The notes beneath the pieces are model-generated. The model had not been told where the DNA came from and ran no database searches. It saw nothing but the letters and a program-made list of their open reading frames with translations. Both the position numbers and the translations under genes were made by a program. From Sphingomonas koreensis (GTDB taxonomy: Bacteria > Pseudomonadota > Alphaproteobacteria > Sphingomonadales > Sphingomonadaceae), in assembly GCA_006438735.1 (NCBI GenBank), contig RCZF01000001.1, positions 558,001 to 622,000 of the forward strand: a DNA stretch of 64,000 nucleotides. The letters are read 5' to 3'. Shown here piece by piece: positions 27,456 to 35,508 of the stretch; the stretch's first letter is position 1; the number at the start of each line of letters is the position of its first letter.

Positions 27456-28495
27456 GGCACGGCGAAGTGCAACGGCTCGCCGATCCGCACGGTGAGGTCG
27501 CCGCCGGGATAATGCTCGCCGTCGAGGATAAAGCCGTTCTCGACCGATAGTTCGAAACTGCGCGGATCGCCGCGGTGATAGCCAGCCTTTTTCAACCAAT
27601 CGGCTTCCGATCCGGCAAGCAGCGCGGGCACGCTCAGCGCCATCCGCTTGGGCGGCGCATCGACCGCCAGCACCTTGAGCCCCTTGCGTTCGCGCCCGAA
27701 CGGCTTGAGCCCCAGCGGCAGTCGCTCCAGCGTCGAGCCCAGCACGATGTAAAATGGCCGATCGGCCTCGCCCTGGTCGCTGCTCAGCCGCATTCGTTCG
27801 CCGACCCGCCAGACGTTGGTCGCCGATCCGAAAAAGGTCTGCGTGATCGCCAGCGTGAGCGACATGCCGACCGCCAGCCCGCTGAACGCCCCGGCGCGGT
27901 GCGTGCTTTGCGCCAATTCGGTGGCGCGAACGAACGCTCCAGCGCCGAGCAGAAAGCCGCGCAGCGCGTCGTCGCGCCCGGGCACCCCAGATATTTCGAT
28001 CGGCGCGCGCGTTGCCCAGCAGCCCGCAGCGGCCGCTTCGACCGCTTTCTCCACCGACCAGGACAGCGCGATACCGAGATCGATCGCCAGTGCGTTGGTC
28101 TTCCCGCTCGGCACGATTCCCAGCCGCGGCATCCGATCGAAAAACCGCGGCGCGGCGGTAATGACGTCACGCACGGTGCCGTCGCCGCCATCGACGATCA
28201 ACAAATCGATCTTTGCCTGGGCGAATCGAGCGAGCGTTTCCAACATCTCGCGCTTGCCGTTCGGCGCGCTGAACAGCCACGGCGCACCCGCCGGTATGGC
28301 GGGATCGCGCTGATTGGTGCGATTGAGATGACTGCGCGGATTGCTGATCACGCCGATCCGGGCGGGAGCGTCGATGCGCGCCACCGTGATCGTCGGCCGA
28401 TCGAGTAGGGGTAGTCCGGCCAACAGGTCATGGCGCATCCGCGGGCTGGGCAGCGCGGCGGCATCGACGGCAAAGGTCCGGGGTGCGTTGCTCAA
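27452..28495 (-). CDS. Diacylglycerol kinase-like lipid kinase
   Basis: A 347-residue soluble lipid kinase with the DAGK catalytic domain: IGVISNPRS at the phosphate-binding loop (about residue 47-55), the hallmark GGDGTVRDV, and GIVPSGKTNALAIDLG for the second nucleotide motif. The family phosphorylates diacylglycerol or sphingoid bases; in a sphingomonad a sphingolipid substrate is also conceivable. A 137-base gap separates it from the upstream phosphatidyltransferase gene, and its stop overlaps the GTG of the Tam41-like gene. With those two it would supply PA, then CDP-DAG, then a phospholipid. Confidence 0.82.
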   Translation of the reverse strand: MSNAPRTFAVDAAALPSPRMRHDLLAGLPLLDRPTITVARIDAPARIGVISNPRSHLNRTNQRDPAIPAGAPWLFSAPNGKREMLETLARFAQAKIDLLIVDGGDGTVRDVITAAPRFFDRMPRLGIVPSGKTNALAIDLGIALSWSVEKAVEAAAAGCWATRAPIEISGVPGRDDALRGFLLGAGAFVRATELAQSTHRAGAFSGLAVGMSLTLAITQTFFGSATNVWRVGERMRLSSDQGEADRPFYIVLGSTLERLPLGLKPFGRERKGLKVLAVDAPPKRMALSVPALLAGSEADWLKKAGYHRGDPRSFELSVENGFILDGEHYPGGDLTVRIGEPLHFAVP

Positions 28496-28632
28496 AGCCA
28501 GCTCATCCGTAGCGAGGTTGTCACAATGGCGGCGTATAGCGACGATGCCATCAGCATGCAGTGGCCGCCCGATGTGGCGGTTTTACGGCATTTGGCAAGC
28601 CCTCGTGTCGTTATTGCGGCGCTAACCGCTAT

Positions 28633-29763
28633 TTATGCGAGCCAACTGACCGGCGTCTCGCCGCGCGCCTTGGCCGTCATCGCCTGGCCCAGACGGACCA
28701 GATGCACCGCCAGCGACACCAGCGTCCAGCCGGCGACCGCGACGATTCCCCAATCGGGGTGGCCGATCAGCAGCCCGGCGAACAGAATCACCATGTTTGG
28801 ATTGCGACGCGCGGTGACCAACCGGAAATCGCTATCGAATTTGCGCCAGACATGGATGTGCATGCCGAAGCGGACGATGAACGCGCCCTCGATCAGGCGC
28901 TGCGCGACATAGCCGAACAGCATCACGCCGATGACGATCCAGAAGGTCCGTTCGTCGAGCGGCCTGCCGTAAGCGGCGCAGCCGCTCGCCCACGCCCACC
29001 ACCAGATCGGCGGATGGACGAGATCGACGCCGTGATCCCACGCGTTGCCCAGCGCCGACGAGGTGATCGTGCAACGCGCGAGTTTGCCGTCGACGGTATC
29101 GAGCACCATGAAGACCAGCCCCGTTGCCAGCCCGCTCCAGAACCACCCGTCCCAAAAGGCGATCGTCGCGACGATGCACAGCAGGGTGCCGATCGCGGTG
29201 ATCTGATTGGGCGACAGCCCCAGCATCGCCGCGAGCCGGGTAATGTGGAAAGCCCAGCGCGGCCACAGATATTTGGTCAGGACGTCGGTTACGCCCTTAT
29301 AGGCGCCGGCATAGCTCGCGCGCTCGATGGCGGGGACGTTGACCTGGGTCAGCGGTTCGGCGAACGGCCGCTCGCGCTTGCGCAGCGCTTCGTTGAAAAT
29401 GCCCCTTTCGGATTCGGCCGGATGGAGCACGAGGCCGGGCGCAGCGGCGACCGGCACCGCATTGCGCATGGCCGCACTGACGGCCTCGCGGTGCGCCGCA
29501 TCGACATGCGCCAGCACCGGCACGCCGCCGCGGGTCAGCACCGTGCCCGGCTGCGCAATGAGATAGGGCATCCAGGCGGGATCGAACGCGAAAGCGAGAT
29601 TGGCGAGCATCGTGACGCCTGGGTCCGCGGCGTCGGTCGCCATGGCGAGCTTGTTCTGTACGGCGATACGGCGCAGCCGTTCCCGTGCGGTCATGCCCCA
29701 CAGTCGGGTCGGATTGTCGCCGATCGGCACCACCGTCGGCTGCGGCGTGCGCGGCGCAGTCAT
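28633..29763 (-). CDS. CDP-alcohol phosphatidyltransferase with N-terminal extension
   Basis: A 376-residue integral membrane enzyme. The C-terminal half carries the complete catalytic signature D-TV-DG-KL-AR-x8-G-NAW-D-HGV-D (DTVDGKLAR to DHGVD) in a multi-span membrane domain, so it condenses a CDP-alcohol with an acceptor. The first 180 residues are soluble and look like a degenerate nucleotidyltransferase domain (NPTRLWGMTARERLRR), recalling bifunctional inositol-phosphate cytidylyltransferase/synthase proteins. ATG 29763 is preceded in frame by unrelated antisense sequence. It follows the CDP-glycerol-transferase-like gene by 38 bases. The headgroup is unknown. Confidence 0.85.
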   Translation of the reverse strand: MTAPRTPQPTVVPIGDNPTRLWGMTARERLRRIAVQNKLAMATDAADPGVTMLANLAFAFDPAWMPYLIAQPGTVLTRGGVPVLAHVDAAHREAVSAAMRNAVPVAAAPGLVLHPAESERGIFNEALRKRERPFAEPLTQVNVPAIERASYAGAYKGVTDVLTKYLWPRWAFHITRLAAMLGLSPNQITAIGTLLCIVATIAFWDGWFWSGLATGLVFMVLDTVDGKLARCTITSSALGNAWDHGVDLVHPPIWWWAWASGCAAYGRPLDERTFWIVIGVMLFGYVAQRLIEGAFIVRFGMHIHVWRKFDSDFRLVTARRNPNMVILFAGLLIGHPDWGIVAVAGWTLVSLAVHLVRLGQAMTAKARGETPVSWLA

Positions 29764-29801
29764 GCCGCGCCGATAGCCGATTCGGCGGGAATTGCGATAG
29801 C

Positions 29802-30923
29802 TCAGCGCGCGCCGGGCAGCGCGGCGAGGATTTCGGCGGCGGCACGCGCCGGCGCTTGCCCGTCGAGCGGGCCGAGCTGGCGTTCGGCGAAGGCGGCCTG
29901 TCGATCGGCCAGGGCGGGTTGCAGCGCCGGCGCCGCGTCGAGCGCCGGGATCAGCGCATCGAGATCGCTCACCACCGCGCCATTTTCCCACATCGCATAG
30001 GCCGGATCGCGCCGCCAATCGACGCCCTGCGCATCAAGGAACACGCATGGCCGCGGCCGCATCAGGAACTCGACGATCTGACTTGAGGTATCGCCGAGAT
30101 AAAGATCGGCCGCCGCAGTGTAGCTGCCGTCGACCATCGCGAAACTGTCGAGATCGCAAAGGACATCGTGCCGGTCGGCCAGATCGGCGACGATCGCGCG
30201 CAGCCGGGGCGCGCCTTCGATCAATCGTTGATGCGGCGCGAAGATCAGATTGTAGCGTCCGCTCTGCACGATCCGCTGGATCACTTCGCCGCCCCAGCGC
30301 CACCACGACGATCGATGCTGCCGCCAGTGCGGATTGTAGAGGATGATCGGCCGCGCTTCGGCGAACAGCGCGGCGCGATCGGCGCGCTGCCGGAACGCCG
30401 CCTTCACATAGCCGGTGACCGCAATCCGCGCCGGATCGACGCCCACCGCGGCCAGCGCCGCTCGCTCGCCCGGTGCAGCGACCAGCGTCCGCCAGGCGGC
30501 ACGCCGCCGCCGATCCTTGCGCCGCATCAGCGATCCCGCGCCGTGCGGCGTCTTGATGAAGCGGCTCGGCAGCGGCAGCAGCGTCGGCAGCCACAGGCTG
30601 GTCTGCTCGGCGCACACCACCACCGGCGTTCGCGCCAACCGCGGCGCGAGGCGCGCCAGCATCGGCAGCTTGGCCGGCAGCGGTGGATTGCGCCCATCCT
30701 CATGACCACGCAGCGCGCGAAACCCCGGCGCGCGCCGCACTCGGACGTTGGCAAACGGCGTCGCCGCCAGCCAGCCGCCGATCAGCACTTCATGAACGGA
30801 GGTCGACACCCAAAGCTCGATCGGCAGCGCAGGATCCGCCGCTGCCAGCGCCTCGACGATCGGATAGAGGTGGGGGATCAGCAGCGTCTCGCCCAGGAAC
30901 AGGAAAGCGACGCGTCGCTTCAT
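29802..30923 (-). CDS. CDP-glycerol glycerophosphotransferase-like / GT-B transferase
   Basis: A 373-residue protein whose C-terminal half resembles the TagB/TagF family that uses CDP-glycerol or CDP-ribitol: PHGAG, NPHWRQHRSSW, FAPHQRL and the late ADLYLGDTSSQIVEFLMRP, where D and SS align with the conserved D-x-S-S of that family. The N-terminus (FLFLGETLLIPHLYPIVEAL) is a Rossmann-like half. It may pass a glycerol phosphate or related unit to a lipid or glycan, or may be a glycosyltransferase. Its ATG overlaps the stop of the upstream nucleotidyltransferase. Confidence 0.72.
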   Translation of the reverse strand: MKRRVAFLFLGETLLIPHLYPIVEALAAADPALPIELWVSTSVHEVLIGGWLAATPFANVRVRRAPGFRALRGHEDGRNPPLPAKLPMLARLAPRLARTPVVVCAEQTSLWLPTLLPLPSRFIKTPHGAGSLMRRKDRRRRAAWRTLVAAPGERAALAAVGVDPARIAVTGYVKAAFRQRADRAALFAEARPIILYNPHWRQHRSSWWRWGGEVIQRIVQSGRYNLIFAPHQRLIEGAPRLRAIVADLADRHDVLCDLDSFAMVDGSYTAAADLYLGDTSSQIVEFLMRPRPCVFLDAQGVDWRRDPAYAMWENGAVVSDLDALIPALDAAPALQPALADRQAAFAERQLGPLDGQAPARAAAEILAALPGAR

Positions 30924-31645
30924 GCCGGTGCCGGCCGATCGGCGGTGTGCCAGGCGGCGATGTCCTCGGGACGATCGATTTCCTGCCAGCCGCCGATCGC
31001 GTCAATGATCGGGGTGACGCCGCGACGCCGCGCCAGGCGATCGATCACGTCGTGATGATAGGCGTTGGTGCCGCCCGGTTCGGCGATCACGGCATCGAGC
31101 GCGTCGATATAGCCGCGCGCGTCGCCGATCGATATGATCACGCCGAGCGAGCGGTGCGTCGTTTGTTCGATCGGCAATTGTTTGGATACAGCGATTACCC
31201 GGTCATCCTTCACCGCCACGCGCATGTCGTCGAGTTCGGGCGCAGCGATCGGCTCGATCAGGAGGTTGATGCCCGTCGTCGCCTGCTCGAGCGCCAACCG
31301 CACGATCGCCGGGCTGAAGATCGTGTCACCATTTATCAGGCAGAACGATCCGTCGAACGCGCCGCGCGACGCCCACACGCTGCCGATGCTGCTCGACACC
31401 GCCCAGAACGGGTTGAACACCGTCCGCGTCGCCAGCGGGAGACGCTGTTCGGCCAGATGCGCATCGACCTGATCGCCGCGATAGCCGGTGACGATCACCG
31501 CTTCGCCGATCCCGGCATCGGCCAGCGCCTGAAGCTGGTGATCGAGGATCGCCTTTCCGCCGACCTCGACGAGGCATTTCGGCATCCGAGCGGTCAGCGG
31601 CAGCAACCGCGATCCGCTGCCGGCGCTCAAAATGATTCCCTTCAT
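30920..31645 (-). CDS. Sugar/alcohol-phosphate nucleotidyltransferase
   Basis: A 241-residue enzyme of the RmlA/LicC type. The NTP-binding signature is plain: IILSAGSGSRLLPLTARMPKCL, then a G-G-K-A-I-L-D-H-Q element, LINGDTIF as the metal site, and a late EIDRPEDI motif. LicC-like members use CTP, which would give the CDP-alcohol needed by the phosphatidyltransferase two genes downstream, but the specificity is not readable. ATG 31645 gives the standard MKGIIL start; ATG 31654 is an alternative. It is the first gene of a six-gene operon running to 25786. Confidence 0.85.
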   Translation of the reverse strand: MKGIILSAGSGSRLLPLTARMPKCLVEVGGKAILDHQLQALADAGIGEAVIVTGYRGDQVDAHLAEQRLPLATRTVFNPFWAVSSSIGSVWASRGAFDGSFCLINGDTIFSPAIVRLALEQATTGINLLIEPIAAPELDDMRVAVKDDRVIAVSKQLPIEQTTHRSLGVIISIGDARGYIDALDAVIAEPGGTNAYHHDVIDRLARRRGVTPIIDAIGGWQEIDRPEDIAAWHTADRPAPA

Positions 31646-32286
31646 CGCGTCCATCCGCCCGCTATGGCGAATCCCACGGCGGTGGCAACCACCGGCGCGC
31701 GGCTGCGTCCTCGATCGGCTAATCATACGAGGCGGATCGTCGCGCTATCCTATTACCTTTGCCGTCTTATCCGGCCGGGACGGTCGAATCGCAGCTGGCC
31801 TTCCGCTATGACAGGTGTGATCGCCGGGGCGCAACGCGCATCGCAACAGCCGCTATTCAGGCGAGAATGAGGGGCCCGCGATGCAGGCAATCCGCTCTTT
31901 GTCGTGCCCATAGCGAGGATAAATCCGCGCCGCGTATCGAGACGATCAACTGTCGTTCATCTGAAAAAATGGTGGACGCACTTGGGCTCGAACCAGGGAC
32001 CCGCTGATTAAGAGTTTGATATTAGGTCTTTTTATTCTAAATCATACCGCTTCATATTGTCCATCGACAATTGATCGCGCGACTCTTTGGTCGTTCATTC
32101 TGCCGCAGATCGTTTTATGCTCTTCCATACAAGCTTAAGCGCCCGATACCCCCTTGGGACCCCAGCGGAAGATCGTCATTTTTCTGGGTATCAGAGCGGT
32201 GAGGGAATGAGGCTGCGCGATCATGCGCTTACCGAGCAGCAGCGTAATATCGATAGCGCTAGTGCGCGTCAGGAAAAATCCCGATG
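31646..32286. other. Gap spanning the left island boundary, no gene seen
   Basis: About 640 bases without a supportable gene. It contains the putative promoter of the lipid operon (near 31650-31760), the partial tRNA-Lys copy at 31970-32016 that marks the left end of the island, and AT-richer sequence beyond it. A TGGGACCCCA decamer at 32155-32164 also occurs beside the right boundary. An in-frame extension of the Fic gene crosses part of this gap but has no protein-family character. Confidence 0.6.
31970..32016. repeat. Left attachment-site copy (partial tRNA-Lys)
   Basis: These 47 bases repeat the 3' half of the tRNA-Lys gene (38532-38578) in the same orientation with one mismatch (G at 31997 for A at 38559, in the T stem). 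The match stops inside the anticodon loop. Base composition changes here from GC-rich core to AT-richer island. Confidence 0.9.
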
Positions 32287-32346
32287 TGTCGATGCTATCG
32301 ACATATCGATTGAATATGTCGACTTTTTTGATAAACATCGACATAT
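32287..32346 (+). promoter_or_regulatory. Inverted/direct repeat cluster over the fic start (putative operator)
   Basis: Four copies of the half-site (A)TCGACA occur in 60 bases: TGTCGAT/ATCGACA at 32287-32303, TCGACATAT at 32298-32306, its inverse ATATGTCGA at 32314-32322, and TCGACATAT at 32338-32346, which covers the ATG of fic. Binding there would block both transcription and translation. The Fic protein's own C-terminal winged helix is a plausible binder (inference). Confidence 0.6.
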
Positions 32347-33436
32347 GAATTTTGACCCGGCCTTACCGCATAACCGATTGCCGCTATTGCCGCCGAAGGA
32401 TGCGCTGGAAACGGCAGCCGTGCTTAAAGCGTGCATCGGAGCGCGCGCAGCCTTAGCTGACCTCAAGGCGATCGGCCATATTATCCCGAACCAATCGATC
32501 CTGATCAATTCGATCCCGCTGCTGGAAGCGCAAGCCAGTTCGGAGATTGAGAATATTGTTACGACAGGCGATCGCCTCTTCCAATTTGCAAACACACCAG
32601 CAGGCGCGGGTGTGGACGCAGCAACCAAGGAAACGCTGCGCTACCGCACGGCCCTAGCCAACGGTTTTGCGAGCCTCGATGAGCGCCCCTTATCGACGCG
32701 CACGGCTGTCGAGATATGCAGTGCGATCAAGGGCGTGGATATGGATATCCGAGTCTCGCCAGGGACCACATTGGCGAACGACCGCACCGGGGTGGTCATC
32801 TTTACCCCGCCGACGGGTGAGCGGCTGCTTCGGGATTTGCTCGCCAACTGGGAACGCTATATTCACGATCACGGCGACGTTGACCCGCTGATTGCGCTGG
32901 CCGTCCAGCATTACCAGTTTGAGGCGATCCATCCGTTCACCGACGGCAACGGTCGAACAGGACGGGTCCTAAACCTGCTCTTTCTAGTGCAGCACGGTCT
33001 GCTCGAAATTCCGGTCTTGTATCTCAGTCGAGCAATTATCCGGGCAAAGAATGACTATTACCGGCTGCTGCTCGATGTCACGACAAAGGGCGATTGGGAG
33101 CCTTGGCTGCTATTCGTAATCGAGGCCGTCCGGGACACGGCAGACTGGACGAGCCGCAAGGTCAGAGCCATCCGTGCGCTTCTGGATGAAACAGCACAGG
33201 TCATGCGGGACAAGGCCCCGCGTATATACAGCCGGGAGCTGGCTGAGCTGATATTCTCGCAGCCTTATTGCCGGATCGGCAATGTGGTCGATGCCGGAAT
33301 GGCCAAGCGCCAAGCTGCATCAACCTATCTCAAGACTTTGGCATCGATCGGATTGCTTGAAGAGCGAAAAGCAGGACGAGAAGCTCTGTTCGTCAATCCG
33401 GCATTGCTCACGCTCCTGATGCGTGACGACGGCTAA
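32345..33436 (+). CDS. Fic family protein with N-terminal inhibitory motif and C-terminal winged helix
   Basis: A 363-residue Fic enzyme; these transfer AMP or other nucleotide parts to target proteins. The core motif HPFTDGNGRTGR (residues 196-207) is fully canonical, so it should be active. An N-terminal SSEIEN (65-70) fits the (S/T)xxxE(G/N) inhibitory motif, placing it among self-inhibited class II Fic proteins. The last 80 residues look like a winged-helix DNA-binding domain (AKRQAASTYLKTLASIGLLEE). I chose ATG 32345 since the N-terminal domain begins there (MNFDPALPHNRLPLLPP). It is the first gene of the island and no separate antitoxin is adjacent. Confidence 0.9.
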   Translation: MNFDPALPHNRLPLLPPKDALETAAVLKACIGARAALADLKAIGHIIPNQSILINSIPLLEAQASSEIENIVTTGDRLFQFANTPAGAGVDAATKETLRYRTALANGFASLDERPLSTRTAVEICSAIKGVDMDIRVSPGTTLANDRTGVVIFTPPTGERLLRDLLANWERYIHDHGDVDPLIALAVQHYQFEAIHPFTDGNGRTGRVLNLLFLVQHGLLEIPVLYLSRAIIRAKNDYYRLLLDVTTKGDWEPWLLFVIEAVRDTADWTSRKVRAIRALLDETAQVMRDKAPRIYSRELAELIFSQPYCRIGNVVDAGMAKRQAASTYLKTLASIGLLEERKAGREALFVNPALLTLLMRDDG

Positions 33437-33749
33437 ACTCGGCATGCAATGGGATGGGCGTTAATCACGATGTCATGACTAGCTGCCTCGCAAAATAACG
33501 AACTCGTTATTAGTGAGGGAGCGAGCCGTCACGTATTCACGTGAGGCTCGAAAACTCAGAATTGGTGTCGCGGTACTTGGTCCGAATATCGTTACCGGGG
33601 CTCGGACCAAAACACCCCCCGGTCACACAGGAATAAAACCATATCACGTCGGGTTGAACTTTCCCGATGCAGGTTTTCCGCGCACTGGGAATTTCTTTGA
33701 GATAGCCTGATTTCCATGATTATTGAGGTGTCATTCGAAGGGGTGACAC
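33437..33749. other. Intergenic region fic to integrase remnant
   Basis: 313 bases without a credible gene; a 65-codon open frame (33513-33710) has no family features. Two small symmetric elements are visible: AATAACGA-AC-TCGTTATT at 33494-33511 and GTGTCA...TGACAC at 33728-33749 immediately before the integrase ATG, the latter possibly an autoregulatory site. Confidence 0.45.
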
Positions 33750-33929
33750 ATGCAGAAAGCACTTACCGATAAGACGATCGAAGCCATCAAGGCGGGACCC
33801 AAGCGGCAAGAAGTTCATGACCTACGCTGCCCAGGGATGACGCTCCGCGTCGAGCGATCGGGGCGCAAGACCTTCTATGTTAAATTTCGGTACGGACTGA
33901 AACAGAAACGGATGAAGCTCGGCGTTTAC
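33750..33929 (+). pseudogene. Tyrosine integrase, N-terminal remnant
   Basis: About 60 residues match the start of P4-type tyrosine integrases with the DUF4102 arm-binding domain: KALTDKTIEAIKAG, DLRCPGMTLRVERSGRKTF and YVKFRYGLKQKRMKLG. A good AAGGGG ribosome-binding site precedes ATG 33750. The homology ends abruptly after G-V-Y (about 33929), where the sequence becomes the antisense of vsr; the catalytic domain is missing. The gene is therefore a deletion remnant and the island cannot excise with its own integrase. Confidence 0.88.
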
Positions 33930-34299
33930 CTTCGGCGTCTTTCAAGCCACACTGCCACACCGTGATCACTCTCCACCCCAAGCTCACCAACTGATCCACC
34001 TTTCGAGCGTCCCGCGCTCTATTTCCTTCGATCTTCGCGGACCAAAACTCCGGCCTGGTTTTGGGCAACCTGCCAAGTCGGCAATGATGACCGTGCCAGA
34101 AACAGCCGTGGACGAACACCGCAGCTTTGCGGCTTCCGAACACAATGTCCGGCGTACCCGGCAGCCCTTTCTTATGAAGTCTGTAACGCCACCCAGAGGC
34201 ATGCAACATCCGGCGGACGGTTAGTTCGGGCTTCGTGTTCTTCGGCCCGATCCGCGCCATCAGTCTGCTGCGCCGCTCCGGCGTGAGCCGATCGGCCAT
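33880..34299 (-). CDS. vsr: Very short patch repair endonuclease Vsr, altered C-terminus
   Basis: A 139-residue mismatch endonuclease that nicks at T:G mismatches left by deaminated 5-methylcytosine. It has the family opening (MADRLTPERRSRLMARI), PDIVF with D51, and VFVHGCFWHGH with H64, C66 and H69, the same numbering as the E. coli active-site and zinc ligands. The natural sequence ends about residue 123; the last 16 residues are read from the antisense strand of the integrase remnant, so the C-terminus is replaced. The catalytic core is complete and activity is possible. No partner cytosine methylase is in the window. Confidence 0.9.
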   Translation of the reverse strand: MADRLTPERRSRLMARIGPKNTKPELTVRRMLHASGWRYRLHKKGLPGTPDIVFGSRKAAVFVHGCFWHGHHCRLGRLPKTRPEFWSAKIEGNRARDARKVDQLVSLGWRVITVWQCGLKDAEGKRRASSVSVSVRTEI

Positions 34300-34305
34300 T
34301 GATCA

Positions 34306-34530
34306 TCAATCCAGAGAGAAAATCTGATCGGAGCCGGTATCGCTTTCGGAGAACCGCGCCTTCGCCGTATCGACGGCCCGTTGGAGCGCTTTGACGATCT
34401 TTTTCGTGTCTTCGTCGGTGAACTCATACGCTGCGCGGTTGGAAAGATTGCCGACCAGACGAATTTGATCAAGCGCCTTTGTGACGCGTTGGTTAGCCAA
34501 CTGTACGAACTTTGAACGTTTGTCCCGCAT
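34306..34530 (-). CDS. Small protein of unknown function upstream of vsr
   Basis: A 74-residue helical, charged protein (MRDKRSKFVQLANQRVTKAL, then a DTKKIVKALQRAVDTAKARF helix). AGGAGG lies eight bases before ATG 34530, and TATATT just upstream could be a -10 box. Its stop is seven bases before the vsr start, so the two are cotranscribed. I do not recognise the family; position suggests a helper of the lost methylase/Vsr unit. Confidence 0.65.
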   Translation of the reverse strand: MRDKRSKFVQLANQRVTKALDQIRLVGNLSNRAAYEFTDEDTKKIVKALQRAVDTAKARFSESDTGSDQIFSLD

Positions 34531-35031
34531 GACAGCCTCCTAATATACTATCAAAAATAGCCATATTTTCGAATTAATCAAGAGCTGTGATGCATATTCT
34601 AATTATATACGAGAAATGTACGCCGGAGGTAGGTGGCAGCGTTACGGGGCGTCCATCAATGCCGGGAGGCGTGCTTGACGGATCGTCGATGGAGTCAGTG
34701 AAATATGGCGCAGGTTGGGGTCCCACATTCAGGCTGCCAGCTTGGGGTCTGTTGAACAACTATGCTGCTCAATGACCGTCCTTAGTCAAGCCACCGCCTA
34801 CGCCTAGTGCGGCTGCAATATGGGTCATAGTAAAAAGGTGCAGAGCATCACGTAAACGGCGATATTGCGAGCCGGTCGGATATTCTTGCGCGTTTTTTGG
34901 TTATTTATAGCCAATCCAAGATGATTGGATCTATGCTCGTTGCGGCACATATTCTTTAAAGTATTGTAATCTAAGAAACTTACTTCTTAGCATAACGTTG
35001 GAAGTCAATATCCAAAACCTCATCCAATACT
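34531..35031. other. AT-rich intergenic region in the island
   Basis: 500 bases without a supportable gene. A GC-richer block (about 34615-34775) can be read on both strands as peptides of about 60 residues with no recognisable family, and contains TGGGGTCCCA, the inverse of a decamer at both island ends. A 7-bp AT-rich hairpin (CTAAGAA/TTCTTAG, 34971-34990) could end the deaminase operon weakly. The bases next to 34531 hold the promoter of the vsr unit. Confidence 0.5.
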
Positions 35032-35508
35032 CTATTTTCGAGCTGTCAAATGCGGATAATTGTAAAGCGTGATCTGAGTGCCACTTTCTTGCAGCATTTC
35101 GGAGGAAAATTGAAATTCCGCCCCCCAGCGCTCGTCGGTGTGGTCAGCCTCCAGGCCCACGAGGCGACTTATACCAGCCTGCACTATAGCCCGCGCACAA
35201 TCTATGCACGGAAACCAGTTTACGTAAGCTGTGCATCCTTCAAGCGCGATGCCAAGTCTGGCGGCGTTATAGATTGCATTGCGCTCGGCGTGCTCTGTCC
35301 AGGAGTATTTCGCCGGCCGTTCATGTCGTTCCGATACGTCGTCGTCGATCCCCCGGGCAAAGCCATTGTAGCCCGAAGCGCGCAAAAGCCGATCGGGCCC
35401 AACGATCACACAGCCGGTCCCTGCGGAGCGATCTTTGCTCCATGTGCCAAACATCTTTGCTAGCTCAAGGAATCTTCGATCCCATCGTTCCTGGTCGATC
35501 TCTCTCAC
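35032..35508 (-). CDS. Cytidine/dCMP deaminase family protein
   Basis: A 158-residue zinc deaminase. The catalytic HAE (residues 73-75) and PCxxC (100-104, PCIDC) give the complete dCMP-deaminase zinc site. The segment SAGTGCVIVGPDRLLRASGYNG matches the dCMP deaminase N-terminus. It may act on free nucleotides or on a nucleic acid. The GTG start overlaps the TGA stop of the NACHT gene by four bases, so production is coupled to that gene. Together with the nucleosidase it suggests nucleotide-directed defence (inference). It is the last gene of the operon. Confidence 0.85.
   Translation of the reverse strand: MREIDQERWDRRFLELAKMFGTWSKDRSAGTGCVIVGPDRLLRASGYNGFARGIDDDVSERHERPAKYSWTEHAERNAIYNAARLGIALEGCTAYVNWFPCIDCARAIVQAGISRLVGLEADHTDERWGAEFQFSSEMLQESGTQITLYNYPHLTARK

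Noticed and set aside
31970..32016. Possible second tRNA gene
   Set aside because: Only the 3' half is present and the T stem is mismatched; it is an attachment-site remnant.
32087..32344. N-terminal extension of the Fic gene
   Set aside because: It reads through the operator-like repeats and shows no Fic-family sequence; ATG 32345 fits better.
33513..33710. 65-codon open frame between fic and the integrase remnant
   Set aside because: No ribosome-binding site, no domain and no hydrophobic pattern.
34574..34775. Two overlapping open frames of about 60 codons on opposite strands
   Set aside because: Neither has family features; reported only as an unexplained block.
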